A stretch of 64,000 nucleotides of DNA, taken from positions 2,480,453-2,544,452 of the forward strand of contig VWZP01005658.1 of assembly GCA_013396995.1 (NCBI GenBank), read 5' to 3'. Origin of the DNA: Dicaeum eximium. Lineage: Eukaryota > Chordata > Aves > Passeriformes > Dicaeidae. How positions within the stretch are numbered: position 1 is the stretch's first letter; each line of letters begins with the position of its first letter. Under the pieces are notes generated by a model. It saw only the letters and a program-made list of their open reading frames with translations, did no database searches and had not been told where the DNA came from. Shown piece by piece: positions 14,218 to 25,207 of this stretch. The position numbers and the translations under genes were made by a program.

Positions 14218-17200
14218 AGAGTGTCCACAAGAAGACCTGGTCACAGCATTTTAAAAAAAGCAACTAGGTAGGTGACAGATTCTAGACAAATCCCAGCAGA
14301 CAGATAGGAGAAGTGAGCAGCATGAGGATAAATGCACTTTGTCAGCATATTAAAGAAAATGAAGTTGGTGACATTCATGCTTGCTATGTCCTAAATAGAA
14401 AGGTAGCACAAAATTGCCCCAGCCAGAGACCAGATCTTTGGACTCATCCTGGGCACCTCATTCATAGCATGCTGCTTATTTATTTTTGGAGGAAAAGGAG
14501 GAAAAGCTTTCCTGCTAAGTAGACTCTGCCCTCCTTTGAGCCCCTGAATAAGAAGGCAGGTGTCACAAAGGCAGAAACATCACAAAATGTTCAGACAAGA
14601 ATTGCTGAAGGTGAGGAAGCAGCAGTAATTTATTATCACAAGCTTTTTGCTTTATAATGATCACAAATCAAAGGGCTCTGAAAACCAGTAAAGGAACAAA
14701 AATTACACTCTCCAACAATTTTTTCCTTCAAGGTCTATTGTCTTTTTTGTCTTCATAATGCAGGTCTTTACTGTGTAAAAATCAGAGGAGCTTAGCTGCA
14801 ATTTTGATGCTTTTACAATGAGTCACTGTGTGACTTTGAAGTATGCATCAAATGAACACATACATAGAAGCCAATTCCCATGCATATGCTTGAGTGTATT
14901 TCTGCAGGTAAATTAATCTCTTTTTATTTGAATATCTGGTCACTTCAAACAGCTGTAGATAGAGAAGGTCTAAGTGAGATGACCATTAAATGCCCATGTG
15001 CATCATGGAACCTTTCTCAGACTGAGTGATCATGCAAAATTTAGAAAATTTTGTTAATTATGAAACAAGATAACAAGCAATTAATAAATGGAAGATGTAC
15101 TTCCCTAATTTATTTCAACAAGTGTTTAATTTAAATTATTTATGATTTTTTTTCATAGCCTACTAGTAAATACTATGTAATAAACTTTGCAAATGAAAAC
15201 ATCTCTATTAACACTGACCTTACTCTAGCATTCTGTTATTACAGCTTTGCTCAGCAGTCAGGAATGATATACTCCAGGGCAAATGAGAAAATGCACAAAT
15301 TAGATTCTACTGTATAAGAATCAATTTATCATGCATGTGTCACAGCTTGATGATATATCTATAAGATTAATAACCATAACATTAATTTATAATTTCCAGT
15401 TCCCAGTATAACAATAATTGTGTAGTCATCCCAGATTTTTATTTTGATTTGCTGGTTCGATCACATCCATTTTTCAACCAGGGTCAGGCCCATATATTGT
15501 GTGTTATATATCATGGGATATCTTGAGGCAGAGGAATGAAATATTTTCTAAAATATTGACCTGTACTACTCTCCATTTAAATTTTATTTTGGAAATCTGC
15601 AAGCTAAACAAGTGAGACCTACCACCTACTTTACCCACTAAAAAAACAGTATAGCCCATTATTTCTAAATTATTAAATACTTCAATAGTACACTTCAAAA
15701 AGCTCAGAATGATTGAAGGACTGCTGTGGAATGCATTATAAGAATAGAATTATTTTGCAATTACATTACTTAATAGCTACAGGGGAGTACTAGTCTAGCA
15801 TTAATCCTTTGAAGTTCATTTAGAAGGAACGAACAGAGAAAACACAACATCCAAGGCAAATGAAGATGAATATAGACATAAATGTCTAATGGAAGAAGTG
15901 AGTTTTTGGAGCGTGGTGGCACCAGGAGTGTGTGCAGGGAAGGCAGAGGGGCAGCAGGCTGGAGTGAGGGGCTCTGCACTCTCACAGTGACTCCAAGGAC
16001 AGCACAGGTAAAACCAGAACCTGCCTGCACTGAGACACACAAAGGGCAAAGCAAGGAAGCTGGAAAAGATTGGAAATGAGAGTGTGGATTAAGAGCTGAG
16101 TGTGTCCTGAAGCAGGACTGCCTTTCTCCTGGGCTGCCCTGCCTTCTGCAGCAGGTGCTTTGTGTGCACCCACCTGTGTGGTGCACAACTGCATTTGGCA
16201 CAGATTTCCTTAGCATGGGTACGGGAAACCAGGGCTGAACCAAGGCCTGGGGAAAATTTCTTAACTGCCAGAGTATTCCTGCTGCTGAACTTGGAGTTTA
16301 AAATAATATTTTGAAAGGAGGGGAGTTAGAACTATTCCAGAGGAAACTGAGAGGAGACAAAAGCAACATCAAAACTGGTTAAGCCACACAACTAAAGGGT
16401 AATGCCAGCTCAGTACTAATAAATTAAATACATTTATAAAACACAGCTTTGAACTTCTGAAGCCACAAGAAAGGTTCTATGATTTTTTCTGTTATAACAG
16501 CTTCTGACAAAAGCCTTTTACAGAAATTAAGTGACAAAGATTTAACTGATACAAGTTTCAAGATTAAACTTTGCCTTCTTACAACAGTGTAATTAAACAG
16601 TTTCCATGTGAAACTCAGAACCCATGAAAAGATGGAAAAATTGCTAGTGACAGACCTAAAAACACTTGATACTTTTTATTGGAATATATGTGTTGGTGAG
16701 GTAATTATCTTCCCTCCATCAGTTCCTTTTTTGATAAGAATTAGTTAAATTTCCCCAAAATTTTCTATTATTTCCCTTAAATTGAAACTTTACTTTGGTT
16801 CCGCTCTCTTTCTCTGTCTCTGCCTCTGTCCATTTAAAATTCCCTACCATGGCTACCACCACCATCTGTGGTGTTCAATAATTAAGTCTTTTATTTCAGA
16901 TATTTTATATATTAGAGCAGGAAAGAGCAATGAAACAATCTTCAGGGTAACTACCACCAGAGACTCTGCTGTCCATCATCATGTTTGCAGCATGCAAAAA
17001 AGACATATGCCAATTATTTTTGTCTGGACATACAGTCTGTTCCTATGCCTGAGAAATGGAAATTACCTTTGGTGCAGCACCTGAGGCTCTGAAAGATACT
17101 AGTGTTTCCTTTAAAAATCTACTTTTTGTTTGTAATGTACAATCAGTTGTTCAGTTGCTGAAACACAGCATCCTTGTGCTCTGTGAGGAATGCATTTTTA

Positions 17201-17324
17201 AACAGTCCTTCCTTGGGAGCCACTGGATTAGGAAATCAGTACCTCCAGTAGCAGGCAAGCCATCAACAGCCATCCCGCCTTGCTTCCATTTTTCTGAGGC
17301 ATTCATGGCACATTTTTAAGAGCT

Positions 17325-17690
17325 TGTTGAGTCTAACCCCAGGCAGCAGCTCAGACCCTCACAGCTGCTCACTGCCTCTCTCCCTCCTCCTGGTGGGATG
17401 GGGCAGGGATGAGACAAGGGTAAGAGTGAGAAACCTTCTTCCTCCAGCTTCCCCTGCTCTGGGATGGCTCAGCTGGGATCAGCTGTCCTGGCACCCCCAG
17501 CCCTTTGCTGCTGGCATGGGCTGGGCTGAGGAGCAGAAAACCCCTTGGCTCTGTGTAAGTGCTTCTCAGGGATACCTGAAATATCCCTCAGTTACCAGTG
17601 CTGTTTCCAGCACCACATCAGCTGGTGTTCCAGCACCACATCATTTTTTCAGTGAAGAAAATTAATGCTACCCTTGCCCAAACCAGTACA
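17325..17690 (-). mobile_element. Solo LTR, bird endogenous-retrovirus type, internally shortened
   Basis: On the minus strand the element starts TGTACTGGTTTGGGCAAGGG, passes an AATTTTCTTC block and a CACAGAGCCAAGG block, and ends GGGGTTAGACTCAACA. This matches the start, order of blocks and end of an avian LTR family I remember, with a shortened centre. The termini are TG...CA. The flanks are gagct (17320-17324) and gaact (17691-17695), a 5-bp target-site duplication with one mismatch. A 16-bp word is duplicated within it (17605-17620 and 17628-17643, period 23). There is no coding region. Confidence 0.75.
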
Positions 17691-18319
17691 GAACTGTTAA
17701 GAGACAAAATGGACTTTCATTCCACCTGGTATCTGATTTTCTTGATGTAATGAATTACCACCCTTTTGTTCAGTTCATATACTACTGTTTTTTATTCATT
17801 GGCCTGGATAATTTGGCAGTAAACAGGATGCAAAGTTGTATAATTAGTAAGGCAGAGATGCAGATATTAATACCCATTCAGAAACAGTTTGATTGTGTGG
17901 CTGAAATTTAAAAAGTAACATGCTGGCTCCAGAGATCTCAGTAAAAATATAACTGTTCCCTTCAAAAGGTTTTGAACAATTTTGCAAACAAACCAGCATG
18001 GGCTGCATTACCACTCCATTAAGCATTCTTCTTCTCCTGATTTTCCCTGACATTAATTAGAGCACTGGATTTCGGAGGTGACAACCTCAAGACCATTAAA
18101 ACAATCAATGTCATAGAAAATTTGTTCTTTTGAATCACAGCATGCAATAGGTTGCTGTCGAGGTAAACTATATCCATTTACAAATTCTGCCTAAACTTAT
18201 GTGTACACTTTAATGGAGGCCCTGGCTACATAATTGACTGTGATTGTACAATTTATTTCCTGGCATTAATGAAAAAACAATTGGATCACACATCTTTCTA
18301 CCTGTCACTGGGACATGGC

Positions 18320-18352
18320 TGTGCCAAAGATGTGCCAAAGATGTGCCAAAAA
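18320..18352. repeat. Minisatellite, 11-bp unit x3
   Basis: The unit tgtgccaaaga occurs three times in tandem, the last ending in aa instead of ga. Confidence 0.9.
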
Positions 18353-18372
18353 AGTAATCTTGTTCAGATGAC

Positions 18373-18386
18373 TTTTTTTTTTTTTT
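18373..18386. repeat. Poly-T run, 14 bases
   Basis: Fourteen consecutive T close to the 11-bp minisatellite at 18320-18352. Confidence 0.95.
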
Positions 18387-18857
18387 ATAAGTATAAGGGG
18401 GGATGCAACCCACTGGCCCTGTTCTTGGTTTAATATTGATAATTGGTCTCAACTGTTAATAATTGAGAAAAATGAGAAGGGCCCAGGATAAGGAGTGTGT
18501 GCAGAGGAGCACACAGCCTGGTAATCACAAGGCACTGCCTATCTCCTTCCTTGTACTTACTGTTATCTTTGGTCCCATGGCTGGCCAGAAAACAGGGGGA
18601 TTAATAGAGGGACTGATAGGGATGGGATAATGCAGGGAAGAAAGACTGAGGACTTGAGCCTGATCTGTTATGTCTTTGTCTGGAAGAACAATTCAAAGTC
18701 ACTACAGAATTGTTCTTAAAGATGAAACAATCTTCAATATAGCAACAGGCTTTTAGAAGCTTTATACATGATGTCATGCCTAAAATAAACCAGGCATTTT
18801 ACCCACACTAGAGGCATATTATAAAACTGCTTTTATTTAATTAAATGCAACACTTAC

Positions 18858-18963
18858 CTGTAAGCCCAGCAGCTTCTGCTGATAAGAAGGCACTCCAGGA
18901 GAGGAGGAAAAACAGACCTGTCTCCAACATAGGAAACTCACACAGCTTTGTGAATTTTGTCAA
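18858..18963 (-). CDS. SLC9A9: SLC9A9 (NHE9) coding exon, probably exon 8: membrane helix with SAEAAGLTG
   Basis: This 106-bp exon on the minus strand starts LTKFTKLCEFPMLETG and ends SAEAAGLT plus one base (G), before a canonical GTAAGT donor. It directly continues VTAL of the preceding exon, giving VTAL-LTKF as in mammalian NHE9. The base pair just before the first Leu codon is AC (TAGCAC), which is the 3' end of a U12 AT-AC intron. Taking the nearby AG as acceptor would instead insert a His codon. The exon encodes a cytosolic or luminal connector and a strongly hydrophobic helix. Every residue agrees with human NHE9 as I remember it, making this the most conserved exon in the window. Confidence 0.96.
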
Positions 18964-18985
18964 GTGCTAGAAGATTACTAAGGAA
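18964..18985 (-). promoter_or_regulatory. U12 branch site and AC 3' splice site
   Basis: The minus strand reads TTCCTTAGT (18985 to 18977), then a short spacer and TAGCAC ending at 18964. The branch motif has one mismatch to TTCCTTRAY, with G at the position most often used as branch A. The preceding A (18979) is then the likely branch nucleotide. The 3' terminal dinucleotide is AC. Confidence 0.8.
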
Positions 18986-19783
18986 AAATAAAAACCCAGC
19001 TGTTTTGTATGGTAAAATTACTCCCAGTCTGAGAAAGGATGAAAAAGAAAGAAAGCTTCCCCACCAGACTCATCTACACATGTTGGATTTGGGAGAAACT
19101 GCACAGCTTCTACCTTATTTCAAGGAGGAAAATCCAGAACAGATTTTAAAGTCAGCTATTTTAAGTAGTTTTGTGGAGTTTGAATTAATACCTAGTTGGT
19201 TGCTTTTGATATTCTTTTTCCCAGAAAAAAAGAAGTAATTTTGTCCAGTTTTGTAAACAAACTGACATTTGTTTACATTTGTGTGAATGCAAGAAGGCTC
19301 AAAATCACTGATATTTCTACAGTAGCATTTTATATGAACTGTAAAACACAAGAAAAAATGCAGGGCAACAGACAGACCTTTCACTTCTAGCTTAGTTAAA
19401 GTGATGGGCTTGTTGGTCCCACAGACACGGTGGAGTGTTTGCCTTGTATTTCTGTATAATTGCTGCTAGCCTGGAGTCATTAATAAGTTGCTGTTCTTAA
19501 CAAATTAATGTTCGAGCTTCAGAATACTTCAAAACATTTTCCTTAAAAGGCAATTATTTACAAATAGGATGATAAAGGCCAGAGTCTTGCCTAATAATTA
19601 ATGTAAAAAAGAAATTTGTAGATTCTGACAAATGACATTTCCTGTCAATTTATGATTTATCTGATTGTTTACAAACACTTGAGCCTCGAGTGAAAAGCTT
19701 CAGGCTCAAACTGAAGATGGTCACTCTCAGATATTGCATATTTTTTCCAACACACATAGATTTGCTCCTTGAAAACAAACCAT

Positions 19784-19792
19784 AAAGGATAT
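19784..19792 (-). promoter_or_regulatory. U12 5' splice site ATATCCTTT
   Basis: Read on the minus strand, the nine bases after the Leu codon of the upstream exon are ATATCCTTT. This is the extended consensus bound by U11 and later U6atac snRNA. There is no GT at this boundary. Confidence 0.92.
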
Positions 19793-19931
19793 TAAAGCTG
19801 TGACAACAGCATAAGAGGATCCCATGACAAATGATCCAGCAAAGATCCCCAGAAAGTTTCCCACTGACTGGAAGAACGCGGCAGCATCAAAAGCATTAGG
19901 ATTCTCCTTAGGACTGTAAATGGATATAGAG
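19793..19931 (-). CDS. SLC9A9: SLC9A9 (NHE9) coding exon, probably exon 7: loop and following membrane helix
   Basis: This 139-bp exon on the minus strand follows a CTTTTCAG acceptor. Its first base completes the split codon from the exon at 42132-42237. It then reads SISIYSPKENPNAFDAAAF and continues through a hydrophobic helix to SFVMGSSYAVVTAL. The SPKENPNAFD loop separates NHE9 from NHE6/NHE7, which differ here, and is the main reason for choosing SLC9A9. The exon ends on a complete Leu codon (TTA), followed directly by ATATCCTTT, a minor-spliceosome donor. No GT donor nearby gives the conserved protein: the next GT lies after five extra codons. Four of 46 residues differ from human as I remember it, all conservative. 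Confidence 0.95.
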
Positions 19932-20810
19932 CTGAAAAGGAAACAAAGGGGTGGGGGAGAGGGAGAGGAAAAGGAATAACAAATTCAATCACATTGTCAC
20001 AATTTTGGAATCAATAATTGAAAATGAACAGTTTTAGGCACTCAAAATGCAAAACAAGGCTTCTCTGGGATAACAGCAGATGAGAGCAAAGCAGATGGAG
20101 ACTGGGGGGAACCAATTTGTTTTCAAGGTATCACACTGGAAATAGTCTATTGCCAGTCAGCAACACTTTTATACTAGAAGTGCCATAAACAATATTGTTT
20201 CCAGGCCAACAAAACATTAAAAGGTGGTAGGTGGATAAGAAAACTGCAGGGAAGATAGATAACTTTGAATTATTTATTGGCCATATGTCCTCAGAGCCGT
20301 TACATATTCACAAATATCCTTGATAAAAAGTGCAGCTTTGTGGCTGAGGTTCAAATGGGTGACACAAATCACAGCAGGTACCCCACATGCAGCAGCAATT
20401 TTGTCACAAACCACCAAGCATCTTCTTTCTTGGTGTAACCCTTCATAACCAGGGCTGGAGCTGTAGCGAGGGCTCAGCCATGGGGAACCTTGTGGACAGA
20501 ATGAAAGTTGTCCCACAGAAAGAAACTGCTGCAGCTGTCTGAGGTCATCTCCTGTTTCCCACCCCTCAGTGCAGCCACCACAAGTATTTTGGAATGGGAA
20601 AGGATGGCACCAAAGCAAAGGGGCTGTGCACTAAATAATTCTTTGAGCATCTCAGAGTTGTTATTTGCCACCAGTCAGTTATTACCCAGAATACCAGTAA
20701 CTCCACGTATGTCTGTTTTATTTCTTGCTGAAATGTTATATTGAACAGATACAAACTACCTCTAAGCCTCACAAACTAATTAAGCAGCATTTTAGATCTT
20801 TATGTTCTGT

Positions 20811-20834
20811 TGCTTTGAGTACTGCTTTGAGTAC
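20811..20834. repeat. 12-bp tandem duplication
   Basis: The word tgctttgagtac is repeated twice without a spacer. Confidence 0.9.
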
Positions 20835-23800
20835 TTTTATGATCCTCGTCAAAGAAAATGTGCTGAGCTTGGCATTGGGTTCCAGAAGGCGCCTTGGGTT
20901 ACTGGAAGATGATTGGTACTTTAAGAATTAAAATTTTAGAATTTTTAAAAAGCTGTGAATATTTTAAGCTTTTGGATATTGAGAATGCCATCCTTGCAGT
21001 CTGATGTTCTTCATTTGGAAATAAGGCTTAGAACTGAAGTTCTGCATAGAGGTTTTTCTAATCAGATGCACTGAAGTAACGTGAGGATGTAAGAACAGCT
21101 CTCATGCTCTCAGTCTGCAGAAATGGCACAAGGATTCTCAGGGCATGTGGTGCAGCACCACAAATATGAGGGGTGAACGCTCATGTACTGCAACAGAAGT
21201 AACTAAGCACTAAAATCTGCTATCTCCTTATGCTGATTAGCACCACCACCACCAAATCAGTGAGATGGTTTCTAGTGGAAGGTGCTGTTGATACAAGGAC
21301 ACAAAGCACTGGCAGCAGAGGAGCTGGTAATCAGCAACATGTTGCTGTCTGAATTTTCCATCCTTTTTCAACTGTGGCTTTCTCCGAGCAGGGGATCAGT
21401 TGTAATTCTTTGTTTCTCTTGCCTAAAAACTTGTAGGTGTGTCTCGACAGCAGAGCAGCCACTTGGTGCTTTGATGTTTGTCCCAGCCAAGTACACAGAG
21501 GCTGCAGCTGCTGCTCTGTTCTGCTCAGTGAATTATAAATCAGGAAATGATCTTTTGTGCCACTGGTGCTGCGGCCTGTATTGAGTGGTGAATTCAGAGA
21601 ATCAAGGAAAATGGTTTTGTTGGAGTGATGGGCTCTGACTATGATAGGGATGCTCAGTAATAAAAAAGGTTTTGACATGGAGTGAAAATTTATCAGTCAA
21701 ATGTAAGCCACAGTCAGTAAATGGTTTTTTATTAAGTATGTTAATCTTAGGGCAAGAAAAGCTGGCTTTATTAAGACTGGTTAGGGTTACAGTTTGCCCT
21801 CCAATCTACCAACAGATTTCAGGGATGAAGCAAACTGGAAGAAAGCATCCTATTCTTAATGCAGTTATTTCAGGAACAAATATGAAGTGACTCATTCTCA
21901 CTGAAAAATTTCTCTACTCAGTGTGCCCCCCATGATTTTTTAAAAGCACCATAACATGAGATATGCTCATTGCACTACTGTGGTTTCTGGTCTAAATCTT
22001 TCAGAACTCCTGTTTCCCTGCAGCTCAAACAAAATCTACTTCTATTTTTCATTTTGCATTATTCTGGACTAGAGCTATTTATTTTTCTGGATATGTTTCT
22101 TTTTAGCACTAACTTTTAATCCTTTCAAGCATCCAAAATACACAGTAATTTACCTGACAGTTTTTCTATATAAGCTGCAATTTATCAGAGCAGGATTTTA
22201 TCCTGTTTATTCCACTACTTCCTGCCAAACCAATTATTTGACCTAAAAACAAAATCGCAAAGTTTAACACTGGAGAGAACCATAATTGAAATTATAGTGC
22301 CTCTACTCTTCTTCCTTTTCCTTGGAGAGCAATTCAAGAGGCTGCTGGCATGACTTGCCCTCCCTGCTATCTGCTCTCTGTACAAAGGGCTTGATTGCAG
22401 TTCATTAATAAGCAGTGTGGGAGAGTTTGATACTAAATTTCAAACTGTTTTTAGGTTTTAGAGGCTTTCTAAATGCTGAACGAGGTTAAGCAAAAAAAAG
22501 AAGAGATTTATTTCTGTAAATTTTTATCAGAGGCGGATTAAGGGAGTCCTCAAAGTAAATGCAGTAGAAAACTGTTTTCAGAGACTGATAAATGAACAGA
22601 TTTAATGGCTGCTTTACCTGCCACCCATAATGAGAAAGGGTGCAGGGATAGGAATGAGAGATTTTTGTTGGCCCCTCACTGAATGCTCAATATATGTATC
22701 TCACAGAGACCTGTCCCTGTGTGTGAGCTTGGTAACCTCTGCCTCTCCTGGTTGGAGTCAGGAATAATACTTCACTTCCTGGCTGGTTTTATAAGGATTA
22801 GCCAGCACTTGCCATATTAGAAAGCTGTTTAACAGATCTTTTTATTTCCAGTTCTTCTGTGCTTCCTCCAGCTAACAACATTGGACAGGCTTAAGTGCCT
22901 TCACAGCTTTCAAAAAAGGAAATATAGGCAATATTTATTTATGCAATATATTGCAAGTTAGGGTGGTAGTTTTTCTTGAAGCAGATAGAAGGATTAACAG
23001 TTTGTGTCAGCTGTACCACGCTAAGCATTCCACTTCCCTCCCCTCATCTGTTGAGATCACTTTAGGGTGAAAGCTCAGCATGACAAACACTTTCATTCTG
23101 CACACTTCATAGGGATGTCATACTAAAGGTCTGCATGACAGAAGGGCTTTTGCAATAGAAAGCACCCAGTCACATTTCCAGTTACATCTTAATTGATTAC
23201 TTTTTACATCTTCAGTTATTCTTAAGGAAAATCTCATTTATTCCTAAGATCTTTTTCTTCTTCCCAGCCTGTAAGTACAGCACAATGTATTTTCCTTTGA
23301 AAAAAGAAATAAAATAGAAAGCACTTAGCACTGCAGCAAAGATTTTCCAGTAATTCATGCAAGTTTTTTGAGGGAAAAATCTGTTGTTGAGGTTAAATCT
23401 TGTATCCTACTTTTGTTTCTGTCCAAATTTGATGTGCAGAGGGCTAATGTGGCAGCATCAAATAAAGATGCTAATCAGCTTTAGCCAGCAGAACAGCATA
23501 AACATTCTTTGCTTTGATATAAGCCAAAGTGAAGCAATACCTGTATCAGAGGAATTTTAGAAAAACACATTAAGCTGAAGAAAATACACTCAAGCATCAG
23601 AAAGAAAATGTGTGCGAACAGCAGAACATTTTTAATAGAATTATGTAGAATCAGTTATTAGAAATAACCAGTAAACTGGTTTATTCCTGTCTTTCTCCTG
23701 TATATTTGGCCAACTGTTTATGAAAATAAACAGTTTTTGAGAGGAACATTTCTTTCCACTTGCTAAGCCAAGGGGCTTCCTTTGGCCAAGTGCCCTTCTA

Positions 23801-25167
23801 CCTCCTTGCCACTTCATCACGTGCCATGTAATGCTGCACAGAAGAGAATCAGAACAATGTGAAGAAAAGAAAAAAAATACCTGAAAATACAGGAAGGTCA
23901 GATGTTCCCTAAAATACCTTCACTGAATAAAGTGGGATCTCCCTCAGGCGATAAATGATTATAGAACTACATGGTGATTTCATCAGCTGCTAATTAAGAA
24001 AAATAAAACAGGCCATAAAAAAAGTATTCTATAGTTCAAGGTTGTTTTTAAGAGGGAAAGAAGGTTATTTTTCCTGATATTATAATTATGCAGAAATAGG
24101 TAGGTCACTACAGCATGTTAGAAAACTTGGACCTTACAGAGAAGTGGATGGAATCAAACAGCTTCTGTTCCCACACAACTTTTTGGCCATAAAGTTTTCC
24201 TAAAAGTGTTGGAAGAAAGCCAGAGCATCAGAGCTGTAATTTATCCCCAATATGTGTTTGAACTAGAAGCCAGATGTGAAAGCCCAGGCATGGCACCAGA
24301 CACCCACACCTCCTCTTGGCAAGCTGGCAGAGCCTGCTGAGGCTTCTTCACAAAAGATCTCCTCCCACAGGAAGAACAGGTAGATGAACTACAAAGATAA
24401 AAACAGTTGTGGAAGTTTGGGATGTGACTTTTCCAATCCAATAAAAGCACATATGAAGCAGAGGAGGTTTGCAGGCAGTTAAAGCAAAGCAAAGACACAT
24501 CAGAGCAGGAAGGCTTAAGGACAGTTTTGAAACAAATATGCCGAGATCTTCTAGATAAAAATTTCAAACAACAAACAAATGCATTTTCAGGTGGGTTAAA
24601 ACAGTGATCAGTACATTAAAAGAATGCAGAGGAGTATTTTTTACATTTCTCTGTATAAATGAATCTGTCTCCATGGAATTTACTCCTGATAATATTTGCA
24701 AATTTTTAGGTATTTAAGGCTCCTGAAACAGAGACTTTGCAGTAATATAGATATTAAGCTTTCTTTTTATATAGAGCTTTATATAACAGCTTAAAAATAA
24801 AAGGAAGAAAAAAAAGAGGTACTGGTAATTGAACTACTGCCCAAGTGGCCAGCATTTGAACCTTCGTTACGGATACCCAAAATTTTATTCTCCTTGGCAA
24901 TACAGGAGATCATGGTTTCTGTTACACTTATATCCTGGTTTCACCACTGCTAGTATTAGTACTAGTAATGTTGTTTTTAATTCTAGAAAAATTCTAGCAG
25001 CTGTTTTCTAGAAACTATTTTCTATCTGGGCTTACCCTCTTTCTTTTTCTCTGTGTCACGGCTTATTTTCTTCCTCTGTTTTCTGATCTGACTTTGTTCC
25101 TTTGTAGGATTTTCCAGAATTTCTAAAATACTGCAGGACATTTTATCTTGGTTACTTTAAACCAAGC

Positions 25168-25207
25168 TAACACTTACTGTTGTTGTGTAACACTTACTGT
25201 TGGTGTA
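25168..25207. repeat. 20-bp tandem duplication
   Basis: The word taacacttactgttg recurs with a 20-base period; the second copy diverges at its end. Confidence 0.85.

Larger units (their letters stand above)
8390..18857 (-). other. SLC9A9 intron, 10,468 bp
   Basis: This is a conventional GT-AG intron (GTAAGT donor, TTTCAG acceptor on the minus strand). It contains a 43-bp diverged duplication (12255-12340), the 420-bp perfect duplication with an N (12951-13791), a solo LTR (17325-17690) and small tandem repeats. Moderately GC-rich patches near 9290-9520 and 15900-16200 hold ORFs on both strands without recognisable domains. Confidence 0.85.
18964..19792 (-). other. U12-type (minor spliceosome) AT-AC intron of SLC9A9
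   Basis: This is an 829-bp intron between the exons at 19793-19931 and 18858-18963. On the minus strand it begins ATATCCTTT, a perfect match to the minor-class 5' splice-site consensus. It ends TAGCAC, with terminal dinucleotide AC. The element TTCCTTAGT at 18977-18985 matches the U12 branch consensus TTCCTTRAY at eight of nine places, and its candidate branch A (18979) is 15 nt from the intron end, inside the usual short spacing. There is no polypyrimidine tract next to the acceptor, as expected for this class. The conserved protein VTAL-LTKF is obtained only with these AT-AC ends. Confidence 0.92.

Noticed and set aside
15770..16243. 157-codon minus-strand ORF
   Set aside because: Lies in a GC-richer patch with overlapping ORFs on both strands and low-information sequence; no family recognised.
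19784..19792. Reading the 829-bp intron as an ordinary GT-AG intron
   Set aside because: The nearest GT after the exon adds five non-conserved codons, and the AG before the next exon adds a His; AT-AC gives the conserved junction exactly.
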